A DNA stretch of 64,000 bases from Ficedula albicollis (Eukaryota; Chordata; Aves; Passeriformes; Muscicapidae). Below the pieces are notes generated by a model, which did no database searches, was not told the origin of the DNA, and saw only the letters and a program-made list of their open reading frames with translations. The stretch lies in NCBI RefSeq assembly GCF_000247815.1, contig NC_021677.1, forward strand, positions 10,586,803-10,650,802. The letters run 5' to 3'. A program made the translations under genes and the position numbers. Of the stretch, positions 12,846-26,432 are shown in pieces; position 1 is the stretch's first letter; each line of letters starts with the position of its first letter.

Positions 12846-14060
12846 TATATAAAATATAGTACCTATATAAAATTAGGACTAAAGCAGTTTTAATGTAATA
12901 CATAAGGTGTAGTCACACCTCCCACCTTCAAATGAAATGATCTGCTGTTTTACTGAGCTGCTAGTATTTCTGTTGTCAGTCTGCCATAAATTATGGGGAA
13001 TTTAATATAAGAAATTACTTTAACTTTCTGCTCATGTCCCTCTCCCTCTTCTCCCCTTGTCTTTGTGTCTTCAGAGCTTAGTTTTAGCTCTTTATCTAAG
13101 TAAAGGCAGTTCAACACAAATCCCTTCTAGTGTGTGTAAAACAGACTGGTAGGACAAGGCTGGATTATGTAACTACTTTGTGTGGATTCATGCAGTAGAT
13201 TACACTGGATTATAATCAAGCCAAATATTCTTTTACTACTAAAATGCCCAGTGCAATTATGATTTTGATGCTTTTTCTTAGGCTTACCTGTGAGCTAGGA
13301 GTGCAGGAAGCATTATTCTAAAAAAATGTAAATTCGAAATTTTTGATCTGAGAGAGAATATCTGTTTTTTAGTTTGCTGTCAGATCTATAATGTAGTATT
13401 TTAAAAACAAGCAACACTCCCATTATGTACATGGCATATGCAGAATCAACCTCACTTCATTTTTGAACTATATTGTTTCCTTTTTGATTTGATGTAGCAG
13501 TGGACAAGAGAGATGTTCATTAAAATCATGGTTTATAAGCTTAGAATGAAGAATGAATTTGATTTAGTGTCAAAATAGTGGGATAAGAAGTGAGTACTAG
13601 AGTTACAGTGTGCATTTGTGACCTCAATGTTTTTAACATTCCTTGAATTCCAGATTTGTCTAGTTCTCGGCATCACCTCATGATTATTTGCTATAACTGC
13701 ATACCAGAAAACCTTATTTCACAAGGATTTTCCTGCATTCTGGCCTGGTAATATACTTGTAGAGACTTGTTGGCATTTGCAATTTTGAAGATTTGTTGTT
13801 GGACCATTTTCATATCTGGTTCATGTCTCGTATATTGGATTTGATCTGCTTCTCCCAAAAAGCAGAGGAACTGGCAAGAGCTCTCATGAAGTGGGTGGAG
13901 AGTGCTTTCTCCCCCTCCCCCCAATTTAAATATTTTGCTCCTGTGACCAGTGTGTGTTTGCAGCAGCCACTTCTGCTCGAGCAGCTTTTCAGCATGCACA
14001 GCGAGTTATTGTATTGGCACTGAGGAACAAAAATTACTCCCAAAAGTCACTTGGTGGTTT
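12846..14060. other. Unassigned intronic stretch
   Basis: Unique AT-rich intron with no recognised feature. Confidence 0.5.
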
Positions 14061-14165
14061 GGGTTATGGCTGAATCGTTTTATGTAAGCATGGCTGAAGT
14101 TTTCTGTTTCTGGTCTGGGTTATGGCTGAATCTTTTTATGTAAGCATGGCTGAAGTTTTCTGTTT
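14061..14165. repeat. 56-bp tandem duplication
   Basis: gggttatggctgaatc(g/t)tt ... gcatggctgaagttttctgt is repeated at 14061 and 14117, with one visible difference. Confidence 0.92.
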
Positions 14166-14362
14166 TGAAATTCAAGATTTGATTCTTGTTACACTTTCAT
14201 CAATACTGTCACTTAAAAGGATGTGTTTCGGTCATTTCCTGTCTGAATGTCTTTCATTCAAAAGATTGACTGAAATTCAGTTCAGCATTTCCAGCTGTGT
14301 AGTTGGAAAACTGTGACTATTGTAATAAATATATATCTACAATTTTCTGTGGGTTTGGGTAA

Positions 14363-14652
14363 TATAATACTGAAAACTCTGTATGATTTGGGAAACTGCT
14401 TTTATGTAACCAAAGAGTTATTAAGGAGTGGAAATACATTAAATAACAATAACTTTGTGAAGTTTGCTCAGGCTTGAAAGACTGTTGATATTAGATTTTT
14501 GTACTAGTATAATAGTGAAAACTTTGTATGATTTGGGAAACTGCTTTTATGTAACCAAAGAGTTATTAAGGAGTGGAAATACATTAAATAACAATAACTT
14601 TGTGAAGTTTGCTCAGGCTTGAAAGACTGTTGATATTAGATTTTTGTACTAG
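14363..14652. repeat. 145-bp tandem duplication
   Basis: Units 14363-14507 and 14508-14652 share tgtatgatttgggaaactgc through to gatttttgtactag. Only a couple of differences were seen (atactgaaaactc / atagtgaaaactt). Confidence 0.95.
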
Positions 14653-15284
<632 letters not shown>

Positions 15285-15972
15285 GCTTAAATAAAGGTTT
15301 AATCTGCACCATTCTTTCAAAATTCATCATTAAGCTTTCAAGGACACTTCAAAGTTACAGAAAACAAGAGATTTTTATTGTCTCTCCTTCCTTTTTTAAC
15401 TTCTTGCAGAATCTGAATGCATTTAATGATGCAAGTATTTTTTAACAATCTGTATTTGTAGTTTGATAATGAAAAGAAATGGCTGGAAAGGATTACCTGA
15501 AAAGGAGTATTTGGTGGCATATTTTATGTATTCGCTGGGTTTTTTAAATGAAACATTTTGAGCTTATCAGCCACTGAATAGACATCTTTTCTAAGTATCC
15601 TAATTTCATTTGTTAAAGGCATAGATGGGATCTATGCTGAAGCATTTTAGGGTGTGTAGTATGGGATAATAGTTGACATACTTCTTATATTATTAAGGTG
15701 TGTCATTATTACAGCACATGCACACCCTCTTATGTCTTATTGCTTAAATATGATAGTGCTTATAAGCTTTCCTTTTAAAGTATGAATTTACTACAGTGAG
15801 TTAGGTAACAGCATATTTATGTGCACTATTTCACCTATTATGGGTAATGCCTTAGGTGTCTGTTGCAAGAGCCTCACTTCAGTGGAAACCTCATTTAAAT
15901 GAGGGGTTGAATTTAGTGGTGGTTTCTGAAGGGCGTTCAAAGAAGGAAACTTAATGACTCCTCTCTCTTCAG

Positions 15973-16053
15973 ATGACTGGCTTTAAGTGTGGCAGAAAAG
16001 AATGTGCTTTTTCAGTTTCAGTTTCACACTATGTGATGTCTTGCATGGATGAG
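15973..16053 (+). other. Candidate in-frame cassette exon, copy 1 (81 bp)
   Basis: Preceded by a pyrimidine-rich acceptor (ctcctctctcttcag) with a possible branch site in cttaatgac, and followed by a consensus donor (gatgag|gtaagag). The enclosed 81 bp are 27 codons with no stop in the frame set by the phase-0 SBF2 exons on either side (starting MTGFKCGRKE, ending SCMDE). Its inclusion would therefore add 27 residues inside uDENN without a frameshift. I recognise no protein similarity, and splice-like pairs arise by chance in a 60-kb intron, so this is only a candidate. Confidence 0.3.
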
Positions 16054-16221
16054 GTAAGAGTGGGGTGCTCAGGAGCTGTCTGTCATTTTATTTTAGTTGG
16101 AGTCACCCCCTTCTTTGGATTTTCTTGTTTGAGAGGGTGTGGATCCAGAGGGGAGAGGAGAAAGCCAATTACCTGATTTGAGATGCAATCTGGCAATGTG
16201 TAAATGAGATTTCAAAGTGCA

Positions 16222-16843
16222 CCTCCACGTTTCAGACCCCAGTAAGAGGCAGTGCACACAGGGGTGTGTGCTTTCTGCTGGGGCAGCAGGGGAAGGGGGG
16301 GATTCTGCCCCTCTGCTCCGCTCTGCTGAGATCCCACCTGGAACCTGCACCCAGCTCTGGTTCCCCAGCACAGGAGGGACATGGAGGGGTTGGAGTGAGT
16401 CCAGAGGAGACCAGCAAGATGATCACAGGGTTGGACCATCTCTGCTGTGAGGAAAGGCTGAGACAGCTGGGGTTCTGCAGCCTGGAGAAGAGGAGGCCAA
16501 AGGAAACCTTCTGGCAGCCTTCCAGTGCCTGAAGTTCTGCTGCAGGAGAGCTGGAGAGGGACTTTTTAGAAGGGCAGGTAGTGACAGGAGAAGGGGGAAT
16601 GGCTTCAAACTGAAGGAAAGTGAGTTTGGATGAGATGATAGCTGGATTCACTATGGGAGTGGTGAGGCACTGGCACAGGCTGCCCAGAGCAGCTGTGGAT
16701 GCTCCATCCCTTTCAGGCCAGGTTGGATGGGGCTCTGAGTAACCTGGTGTAGTGGAAAGTGTCCCTGTTCCTGGGCAGGGAGTTGTACTTAGAAGATCTT
16801 GAAGGTCCCTTCCAATCCAAACCTTTCTATGATTCTGTGACGT
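16222..16843 (+). mobile_element. CR1 LINE 3' portion (5'-truncated)
   Basis: Sense-strand CR1 tail. It has ggaacctgcacccagctctg ... gaggggttggagtgagtcca ... ctgtgaggaaaggctgagac ... gcagcctggagaagaggagg ... actggcacaggctgcccaga ... gatcttgaaggtcccttcca, ending ctatgattctgtg, the typical CR1 3' octamer-like end. The upstream boundary is soft. ORFs here on both strands are remnants or spurious. Confidence 0.9.
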
Positions 16844-18221
16844 GCTGTTTAAATTTCAACCTATGGCAAAATGGTGACAGTACAATTTCTACAAGGTTGT
16901 TTTCATACTGCTCTGTGTGTGCCACCTTCCCCTTCCTAAAGTGTCTGTGCTACTGCTGTGGGAACCATAGGAATTTTGGAAGGCTGTGTTTTAAACAGGA
17001 ATTAGCAGTGGAAAAGATAAATAGGTTTAGACCTGTTCATTCTGCTACAGCTAGAGATATTACACTGTTGATAGTTGAGCTAATGTGGTTAAAGTGAACC
17101 ATGCTTCAGGTTCCCTTTCCTGAGTGGTAACAAGAAGTCTGGTATTGCATTATGCATCTTCAGGATTATTTTTTCATGTGCTTTAGTTTCCCCTTCTCAG
17201 TTAGGAAACATGTAATGCTTCATTATCCAATTGCTTGGTATTGTGAGACCTTTTCATGTAGGATCACAGAAGATTTTAGTATTGACTGTTCCAGATTCTT
17301 TTACTGTCCCTTGGACTTGATGAATTTCCTGTTGAATGCTTGTGATGTGTTCAGAAATTATCTGTAGAAAACAAACAAAAACTCCCTTAAGTCAATCAGC
17401 CCCACAGCACATGCACAGAGCCCAGCATAGATCTAATTTGCATCTCTTGGGGAAAGAAATTTATTCTTATTTTTCAATAAGAATATTTTCGTTTCATTTA
17501 TTCTTACTTTTAAAAATTGCTTATTACTTCAAAAGAACTGTTCTCCTATACCATGACAATTTAATTTGATTGAGAGTTTTTTTGCTGAATGTTGCTGCTA
17601 AAAGATTTTTTACTAAGTGATTCTATTGTGTTGAGTACATCCATTTACTTCTGTTGAAGATCTGTTAATAGATGGATGATTTATGACATAGCTGTAGAGA
17701 AGCTTTTCTGATTCTTTTCCAGTGTAATTTATTTTTCTGTAGGGTTACTAGTTCTGTAATTTGACGTCTTCTGCACGTTTGCTACTTGCAAGCAAAGATT
17801 CTGTATAATGCTTTTATAAATAGATGAAACATTTGCCTACTTCAGATAACCCTATCTTGTCTTGTCTTCAGAAACCCACAATTAGAGTTATCTAGTTTTA
17901 TATTTTGATTACAGAGAAAACTTGGAATCATGCTCCCTGATACTTTCATTTTCATTTTCCGAAGTCTTCTGTATCTTCCCCTCCAAAATACAGTTTTGTT
18001 CTGGGAACTTCCCCAGGAACCCCTCTAGGAAACTATAACATAGAGAGACTTCTTAGAGTTGTTTTTTTTTTTTCAGTTGTCTTTGATGGATTTTACCTTT
18101 GCTCTTATTTTAGCCATTGTGATCATCATTTTTTAGAAGCTGTCTCCTCCTGATGCATGATGAAACATCTTAGTAGTGATTGGGGCGATTGTCCCGTTCT
18201 GGTCTGTGCTGGGGTGGCCTC
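16844..18221. other. Intronic sequence between CR1 fragments, first copy
   Basis: AT-rich unique sequence inside the duplicated block. An ORF of 112 codons starting at 16759 runs out of the CR1 tail into it and has no family similarity. Nothing else recognised. Confidence 0.5.
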
Positions 18222-18737
18222 ACCTCGAGTCCTGTGTGCAGTTTTGGGCACCACAATATAGAAAAGATATAAAGCTATTAGAGAGTGACCAAAGGAGGGC
18301 AGGAAGATGAGGGGTTGGGAGGTGGGAGGGGAAGGTTTTTGAGGGGTGGCTGAGGTCCCTTGGTCTATTCAGCCTGGAGAAAAGGGGCTGAGGAGAGAAC
18401 TCAGTGCAGTCACAGCTCCTCATGGGGGTAGGAGGAGGGGCAGGCACTGATCTCTGCTCTCTGGTGACCAGAGACAGGACCCAAGGGAATGGCCTGGAGT
18501 TGTGTCAGGGGAGGTTTAGGTTGGGTATTAGGAAAAAGTTCTTCCCCAGAGGGTGTTTGGGCACTGGAACAGCTCCCCAGGGCAGTGGTCACAGCACCAG
18601 CCTGACAGAGCTCAAGAGTGTTTGGACACTGCTCTCAGGCTCACGGTGGGACTTTTTGAGTGTCCTGTGCAGGGCCAGGAGCTGGACTTGGTGATCCTGA
18701 TGGGTCCCTCCCAACTCAGCTCATTCTGTGATTTGAT
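18222..18737 (+). mobile_element. CR1 LINE 3' portion (5'-truncated)
   Basis: It starts ctcgagtcctgtgtgcagtt ttgggca, the conserved CR1 stretch near the end of the reverse transcriptase ORF. It then has cagcctggagaaaaggggct, ctctggtgaccagagacagg, tcaggggaggtttaggttgg, cactggaacagctccccagg and gtccctcccaactcagctca, ending ttctgtgattt. It is one of the best preserved CR1 tails in the window. Confidence 0.92.
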
Positions 18738-18989
18738 GATTCTAATCTTCATTCCTTAGCAGATTCCACTGTCACGTTTCTCAATCATTTTCAAATGTAG
18801 TTTTATATGTAACCTGCTGGAGTTTACATGTATTTCTATTTTCCTTATCTTGGACAGGTCTTTTCCTCCCCTGACAGTTAATTGATTGTTTTCAAAAGAT
18901 AATTATGACTGCTGAGTGATGCACTCTGACAGCAACAGCCTTCACAGACTCATCACCACCTCCTAGCCTAGAAACAGTCGGGTCTACGT

Positions 18990-19453
<464 letters not shown>

Positions 19454-20064
19454 AAACAAGAGATTTTTATTGTCTCTCCTTCCTTTTTTAACTTCTTGCA
19501 GAATCTGAATGCATTTAATGATGCAAGTATTTTTTAACAATCTGTATTTGTAGTTTGATAATGAAAAGAAATGGCTGGAAAGGATTACCTGAAAAGGAGT
19601 ATTTGGTGGCATATTTTATGTATTCGCTGGGTTTTTTAAATGAAACATTTTGAGCTTATCAGCCACTGAATAGACATCTTTTCTAAGTATCCTAATTTCA
19701 TTTGTTAAAGGCATAGATGGGATCTATGCTGAAGCATTTTAGGGTGTGTAGTATGGGATAATAGTTGACATACTTCTTATATTATTAAGGTGTGTCATTA
19801 TTACAGCACATGCACACCCTCTTATGTCTTATTGCTTAAATATGATAGTGCTTATAAGCTTTCCTTTTAAAGTATGAATTTACTACAGTGAGTTAGGTAA
19901 CAGCATATTTATGTGCACTATTTCACCTATTATGGGTAATGCCTTAGGTGTCTGTTGCAAGAGCCTCACTTCAGTGGAAACCTCATTTAAATGAGGGGTT
20001 GAATTTAGTGGTGGTTTCTGAAGGGCGTTCAAAGAAGGAAACTTAATGACTCCTCTCTCTTCAG

Positions 20065-20145
20065 ATGACTGGCTTTAAGTGTGGCAGAAAAGAATGTGCT
20101 TTTTCAGTTTCAGTTTCACACTATGTGATGTCTTGCATGGATGAG
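20065..20145 (+). other. Candidate in-frame cassette exon, copy 2 (81 bp)
   Basis: Identical to 15973-16053, including the acceptor (ctctctcttcag) and donor (gag|gtaagag). If the duplication is real there would be two tandem candidates, each in frame. If it is an assembly duplicate there is only one. Confidence 0.28.
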
Positions 20146-20313
20146 GTAAGAGTGGGGTGCTCAGGAGCTGTCTGTCATTTTATTTTAGTTGGAGTCACCC
20201 CCTTCTTTGGATTTTCTTGTTTGAGAGGGTGTGGATCCAGAGGGGAGAGGAGAAAGCCAATTACCTGATTTGAGATGCAATCTGGCAATGTGTAAATGAG
20301 ATTTCAAAGTGCA

Positions 20314-20940
20314 CCTCCACGTTTCAGACCCCAGTAAGAGGCAGTGCACACAGGGGTGTGTGCTTTCTGCTGGGGCAGCAGGGGAAGGGGGGGATTCTGC
20401 CCCTCTGCTCTGCTCTGCTCTGCTGAGATCCCACCTGGAACCTGCACCCAGCTCTGGTTCCCCAGCACAGGAGGGACATGGAGGGGTTGGAGTGAGTCCA
20501 GAGGAGACCAGCAAGATGATCACAGGGTTGGAGCATCTCTGCTGTGAGGAAAGGCTGAGACAGCTGGGGTTCTGCAGCCTGGAGAAGAGGAGGCCAAAGG
20601 AAACCTTCTGGCAGCCTTCCAGTGCCTGAAGTTCTGCTGCAGGAGAGCTGGAGAGGGACTTTTTAGAAGGGCAGGTAGTGACAGGAGAAGGGGGAATGGC
20701 TTCAAACTGAAGGAAAGTGGGTTTGGATGAGATGATAGCTGGATTCACTATGGGAGTGGTGAGGCACTGGCACAGGCTGCCCAGAGCAGCTGTGGATGCT
20801 CCATCCCTTTCAGGCCAGGTTGGATGGGGCTCTGAGTAACCTGGTGTAGTGGAAAGTGTCCCTGTTCCTGGGCAGGGAGTTGTACTTAGAAGATCTTGAA
20901 GGTCCCTTCCAATCCAAACCTTTCTATGATTCTGTGACGT
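20314..20940 (+). mobile_element. CR1 LINE 3' portion, second copy
   Basis: Duplicate of the element at 16222-16843, with a 5-bp longer ctctgctctgctctgctctg tract and a few substitutions. It ends tctatgattctgtgacg. Confidence 0.9.
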
Positions 20941-22317
20941 GCTGTTTAAATTTCAACCTATGGCAAAATGGTGACAGTACAATTTCTACAAGGTTGTTTT
21001 CATACTGCTCTGTGTGTGCCACCTTCCCCTTCCTAAAGTGTCTGTGCTACTGCTGTGGGAACCATAGGAATTTTGGAAGGCTGTGTTTTAAACAGGAATT
21101 AGCAGTGGAAAAGATAAATAGGTTTAGACCTGTTCATTCTGCTACAGCTAGAGATATTACACTGTTGATAGTTGAGCTAATGTGGTTAAAGTGAACCATG
21201 CTTCAGGTTCCCTTTCCTGAGTGGTAACAAGAAGTCTGGTATTGCATTATGCATCTTCAGGATTCTTTTTTCATGTGCTTTAGTTTCCCCTTCTCAGTTA
21301 GGAAACATGTAATGCTTCATTATCCAATTGCTTGGTATCGTGAGACCTTTTCATGTAGGATCACAGAAGATTTTAGTATTGACTGTTCCAGATTCTTTTA
21401 CTGTCCCTTGGACTTGATGAATTTCCTGTTGAATGCTTGTGATGTGTTCAGAAATTATCTGTAGAAAACAAACAAAAACTCCCTTAAGTCAATCAGCCCC
21501 ACAGCACATGCACAGAGCCCAGCACAGATCTAATTTGCATCTCTTGGGGAAAGAGATTTATTCTTATTTTTCAATAAGAATATTTTCGTTTCATTTATTC
21601 TTACTTTTAAAAATTGCTTATTACTTCAAAAGAACTGTTCTCCTATACCATGACAATTTAATTTGATTGAGAGTTTTTTTGCTGAATGTTGCTGCTAAAA
21701 GATTTTTTACTAAGTGATTCTATTGTGTTGAGTACATCCATTTACTTCTGTTGAAGATCTGTTAATAGATGGATGATTTATGACATAGCTGTAGAGAAGC
21801 TTTTCTGATTCTTTTCCAGTGTAATTTATTTTTCTGTAGGGTTACTAGTTCTGTAATTTGACGTCTTCTGCACGTTTGCTACTTGCAAGCAAAGATTCTG
21901 TATAATGCTTTTATAAATAGATGAAACATTTGCCTACTTCAGATAACCCTATCTTGTCTTGTCTTCAGAAACCCACAATTAGAGTTATCTAGTTTTATAT
22001 TTTGATTACAGAGAAAACTTGGAATCATGCTCCCTGATACTTTCATTTTCATTTTCCGAAGTCTTCTGTATCTTCCCCTCCAAAATACAGTTTTGTTCTG
22101 GGAACTTCCCCAGGAACCCCTCTAGGAAACTATAACATAGAGAGACTTCTTAGAGTTGTTTTCTTTTTTTTCAGTTGTCTTTGATGGATTTTACCTTTGC
22201 TCTTATTTTAGCCATTCTGATCATCATTTTTTAGAAGCTGTCTCCTCCTGATGCATGATGAAACATCTTAGTAGTGATTGGGGCGATTGTCCCGTTCTGG
22301 TCTGTGCTGGGGTGGCC
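20941..22317. other. Intronic sequence between CR1 fragments, second copy
   Basis: Near-identical copy of 16844-18221. It holds no recognised feature of its own. Confidence 0.5.
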
Positions 22318-22914
22318 TCACCTCGAGTCCTGTGTGCAGTTTTGGGCACCACAATATAGAAAAGATATAAAGCTATTAGAGAGTGACCAAAGGAGGGCAG
22401 GAAGATGAGGGGTTGGGAGGTGGGAGGGGAAGGTTTTGAAAAAATATAAAGCTATTAGAGAGTGACCAAAGGAGGGCAGGAAGATGAGGGGTTGGGAGGT
22501 GGGAGGGGAAGGTTTTTGAGGGGTGGCTGAGGTCCCTTGGTCTATTCAGCCTGGAGAAAAGGGGCTGAGGAGAGAACTCAGTGCAGTCACAGCTCCTCAT
22601 GGGGGTAGGAGGAGGGGCAGGCACTGATCTCTGCTCTCTGGTGACCAGAGACAGGACCCAAGGGAATGGCCTGGAGTTGTGTCAGGGGAGGTTTAGGTTG
22701 GGTATTAGGAAAAAGTTCTTCCCCAGAGGGTGTTTGGGCACTGGAACAGCTCCCCAGGGCAGTGGTCACAGCACCAGCCTGACAGAGCTCAAGAGTGTTT
22801 GGACACTGCTCTCAGGCTCACAGTGGGACTTTTTAAGTGTCCTGTGCAGGGCCAGGAGCTGGACTTGGTGATCCTGATGTGTCCCTCCCAACTCAGCTCA
22901 TTCTGTGATTTGAT
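22318..22914 (+). mobile_element. CR1 LINE 3' portion, second copy, with internal duplication
   Basis: Duplicate of the element at 18222-18737, but longer because of a 79-bp tandem duplication inside the CR1 body. It ends tcattctgtgattt like the first copy. Confidence 0.92.
22365..22522. repeat. 79-bp tandem duplication private to the second block copy
   Basis: Unit atataaagctattagagagt gacc ... ggaggggaaggtttt is present twice here (22365 and 22444) but once at the matching place in the first copy. The join reads aaggttttgaaaaaatataaa. Confidence 0.95.
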
Positions 22915-23167
22915 GATTCTAATCTTCATTCCTTAGCAGATTTCACTGTCACGTTTCTCAATCATTTTCAAATGTAGTTTTATATGTAACCTGCTGGAGT
23001 TTACATGTATTTCTATTTTCCTTATCTTGGACAGGTCTTTTCCTCCCCTGACAGTTAATTGATTGTTTTCAAAAGATAATTATGACTGCTGAGTGATGCA
23101 CTCTGACAGCAACAGCCTTCACAGACTCATCACCACCTCCTAGCCTAGAAACAGTCGGGTCTACGTG

Positions 23168-25659
23168 AGGTTTGTCACATGGACTTCCAACAAACAAATT
23201 GCTACAGGTTCTTGCTGGTACGAGTTACAATCCTACTCCCCTGCCTTCAGAACTTGTTTTTCCTTACAAGCTGAGTTTATTCCTACTGTGAGAGTGTCCT
23301 CTATGGAAAAAGGGTCAAGGCTGCTGGTAGGGTTCTATCTTGGAATAATGCTGTCTTAGTGTGAGCCTTGTCAGTCCAGAGGAAGCAGCAGAGACTTGGA
23401 GTGGGGCTGTGCTGTGTGGCCTGGCTGGCCCAGCACAGTCTGACTGACCTGCTGCTTTCCTGGCAGAGGAGCAGCAGCATCACATTCCAAGGAGCAGTGC
23501 CTGGGCACGGCTCACCAAGGGAGCTGTGTGGGGCCACCCCTGGGATGTGGCAGGAGGAGGAGGGAATGGTTCTTGTGGATGCTGATCTTTCAGTTTTTAT
23601 GTACTTGCTGTCAGGTTTTTTTCCTTGGCTTTTCAATTTCTGATACAGGAACGTGTAATTAAAAAGTGTTGAAACGTTTGAAACTCTTTCTTTTCTTTTT
23701 TTTTTTGGACGAAGTTTTCCAAGCAGGGTTTTTGGTCTCTAAACTTTTCAATCAAGCTGGCAAGAGTGTGCTTTTGTAAAAGCCTGTGGCCAGCTCGCTT
23801 GTGTTCATTTGGAGCAGAGCTCTGGAGCTTGGGCTGCTTGTCACTGCCTGAATTTCCCTAAGTAGGAGCAGTATTGAAATGCCCATACTAAACCTCCCGT
23901 GGTTATCCTTCCTCTTTGGAATTAGTTTGTGTATGTTTTCACTGTACACTGTGTATTTGTACTGTCTCTTACATTTTCTTCAGGTTTTACTTGAAGATAA
24001 TGTACCTTTCCTGAAAATACCTAAGGTGATGAAAAGGATGCTAATATTTTCTTGCTCTGGTAGGTATTTCAGATATTTTAGTAGAGGAATATCACAGATG
24101 TTTTTATAGCAGACTGTACATGGTGCTGTTAAACTTGAGTGCTTGTCTGAACTTGTTTATGCATCCTCTTTGGGATACAGCTGTGCCACACTTGTGGTGG
24201 GAAAACAAAGAGATCTTACTTAAAAGCTGTAGCAGTATTAGGGCACAAAAATGCTGTTATTGGGGGCTTTGGGGCTTTAAGGGGGTTTCTTCTTTTAAGA
24301 TTTCAGGCTCTCGTTTCATTGCACCATGCCATAAATTTTGCACAAGACTGCAATTTATGTGCAATGTTTTCAACTACAGTAAACATTATTAATAACCTCA
24401 TCCAGAAAAGAATTAAAATGCTCTGAGGTCATGAACCTAATCCTTGGAATGCCATGGGTCACAGTTAGAGTTGACTTTAGTCAGTGTGACTGAATGAGTA
24501 TGTGTATGAATATATTTAAAATAAAAATCTGACAGTTTTTATCCCTCACTTTTTAGAATTTCTGGGTTGTCAAAGAGGCAGTGACTTTGAAAGTTTTATT
24601 GTGTTTTTACTGGGGCTTTTAAAATGCATATAAATAAGTAATTGCATGCTTTAAATGGAAGCAATGCATGGAGTGTTCTTTATTATTTTTGTCTTACAAT
24701 TACTTTCTCAATATGTTGTATTCAATGGATACAGTAATTTATTCACTATTCAGAAAAGTAGCCGATATTTTATATTTAATTTCATTTGATTTTGTAGCAA
24801 ATCAATCTTGGTCTTAAACTCTGTTTAAGACTAAAATTTGTGTAATACCATGGAGCCGGGGGGAGAAGCTTGTTAAACACTGTTATATGTTGATGTACAT
24901 TTCCACAGGGCTTTGTGAACACTTTCATGTGGATTCACTGGAAATGACCAGCAGAGTATTCTTCTTAGATTTTTTTTCCCCTTCAGTTGGCAGTATTTCC
25001 TTCTAACCTTTTTTTTTAAGATTTTCCTTTACTGAGGATACTGTTTCTCTTACAAACCCACAAACCTGCTGGCTCTGGAAGCAATTATTTCAGATGAGAT
25101 GTTAGAATTATAGATAAATATGAACACTTCAATTTTTTCTCAGCTATGAGCTCTTGATAATTTACTCCTTATGTATTTTGAAAAGTAAGTTTACTCATTA
25201 CTCTTGATATTATAATTTGCTCTTTAAAACATCATTATTAGCATCAGTTTTGCAGATAGGCTAAACAGGTATTATGGGAGTCAGTCATGAGTTCTGGGAG
25301 CATATTTTTTAATAGCATGTAGTGCATTCATGTCTATAAAATTTTCTCTTGTGCTTTCCCCGTTTCTGGTGTTGGCATTAAAAGCATACAATTAGTCAGG
25401 TATTTACCATCGAAGTTTCACTCTTTTCACTGTCTCATTTCAAATATCTGACCTGTTGGTGCTCCAAACTGTGTCTTGGTGGAAGTGAATTGACATTTAA
25501 GAACGTCTCTGCTGCAGGAGCCAGTAGAAGTTGGTTAGCACTGGTTACAGGAAGAAACCACAGGGCTCTGGCTTCCAGCAGATCCTGGAATCTGGTTCTA
25601 GAAGACGTGTGAGTCGATACTCAGGGGCAGGGATGCCATTCAGAGGAGCTTGTAGAGGC
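23168..25659. other. Unassigned intronic stretch
   Basis: Unique intron downstream of the duplicated block. A GC-richer patch at about 23370-23560 has ORFs on both strands but no recognisable family; the rest is AT-rich. Confidence 0.5.
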
Positions 25660-26432
25660 TGGGGGAGTGAGCCAGGGAAAGCATTGTGAAATGAATCAGG
25701 GAAAAATGCAAAGCTCGTGTTTGGGAGGGAAGAACCACGTGTCGTGTTTCATGTTGGAGACTGGCTGGCTGGGAAGGCTCTCTGCTGAAAATGACCTCGA
25801 GGTCCTGCTAGACAGCAAGCTAAACGTGAGCCAGAGTGTGCCCTGGCAGCAAAGATCTCCAGCAGCATCCCAAATGGCACTCAGAGGATCACAGCCAGCA
25901 GCCTGAGGGAGCTGATTATTGAAGCCTTTCACTCAGCACTTGAAAGATCCCGTCCAGAAAGCTGCATCTGGTTTTGGGTCCCTCAATACAAGAAGGATGT
26001 CCATGAAATGGAGCTGTTCTAGAGGAGGGCAGCCAAGATGGTCTGGCCAGGGCCCAGAAGACTTGTCCCATGAGGAGAGGCTGCAGCTGGAGAAGGGACA
26101 TCTCTGGGATGAGTGAGCAGCAGCTTTCCTACGTGGAGGCTGCTAAGAAGATGGAGCCAGGTTCTGCTCAGTGCCATGTGATGGGAGAACAAGAGGCAGT
26201 GAGTATAAATTGAAGTAAGAGGGGTTGTAAGCCAAGCCAGAGCAAAGCTTCCATCATAAGGAGAGTCAAACATTACAATAAGTTGTCCAAGAGCCTTTAT
26301 GGTCTCCATCCTTGGAGGTTTTCAAGACTGACTTTGTAAATCCCTGAGCAATTGGTCTGAATTTGGTGTTTATCATCCTTGGAGCAGGAGGTTGGGCTAT
26401 AAAACTCCTGAAGTGCCTTCCCTAGGACCTCC
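25660..26432 (+). mobile_element. Old CR1 LINE fragment (end of ORF2 plus 3' region)
   Basis: It follows the CR1 order: gacctcgaggtcctgctaga cagcaagctaaacgtgagcc (the conserved valine-aspartate-lysine-leucine stretch), then gttttgggtccctcaataca agaagga, catgaggagaggctgcagct ggagaag and tccttggagg. It is strongly diverged with small gaps, and therefore old. Short ORFs here are decayed remnants. Boundaries are approximate. Confidence 0.8.

Noticed and set aside
16232..16651. 139-codon minus-strand ORF and its copy at 20185-20748 as genes
   Set aside because: They are antisense reading frames across CR1 3' tails.
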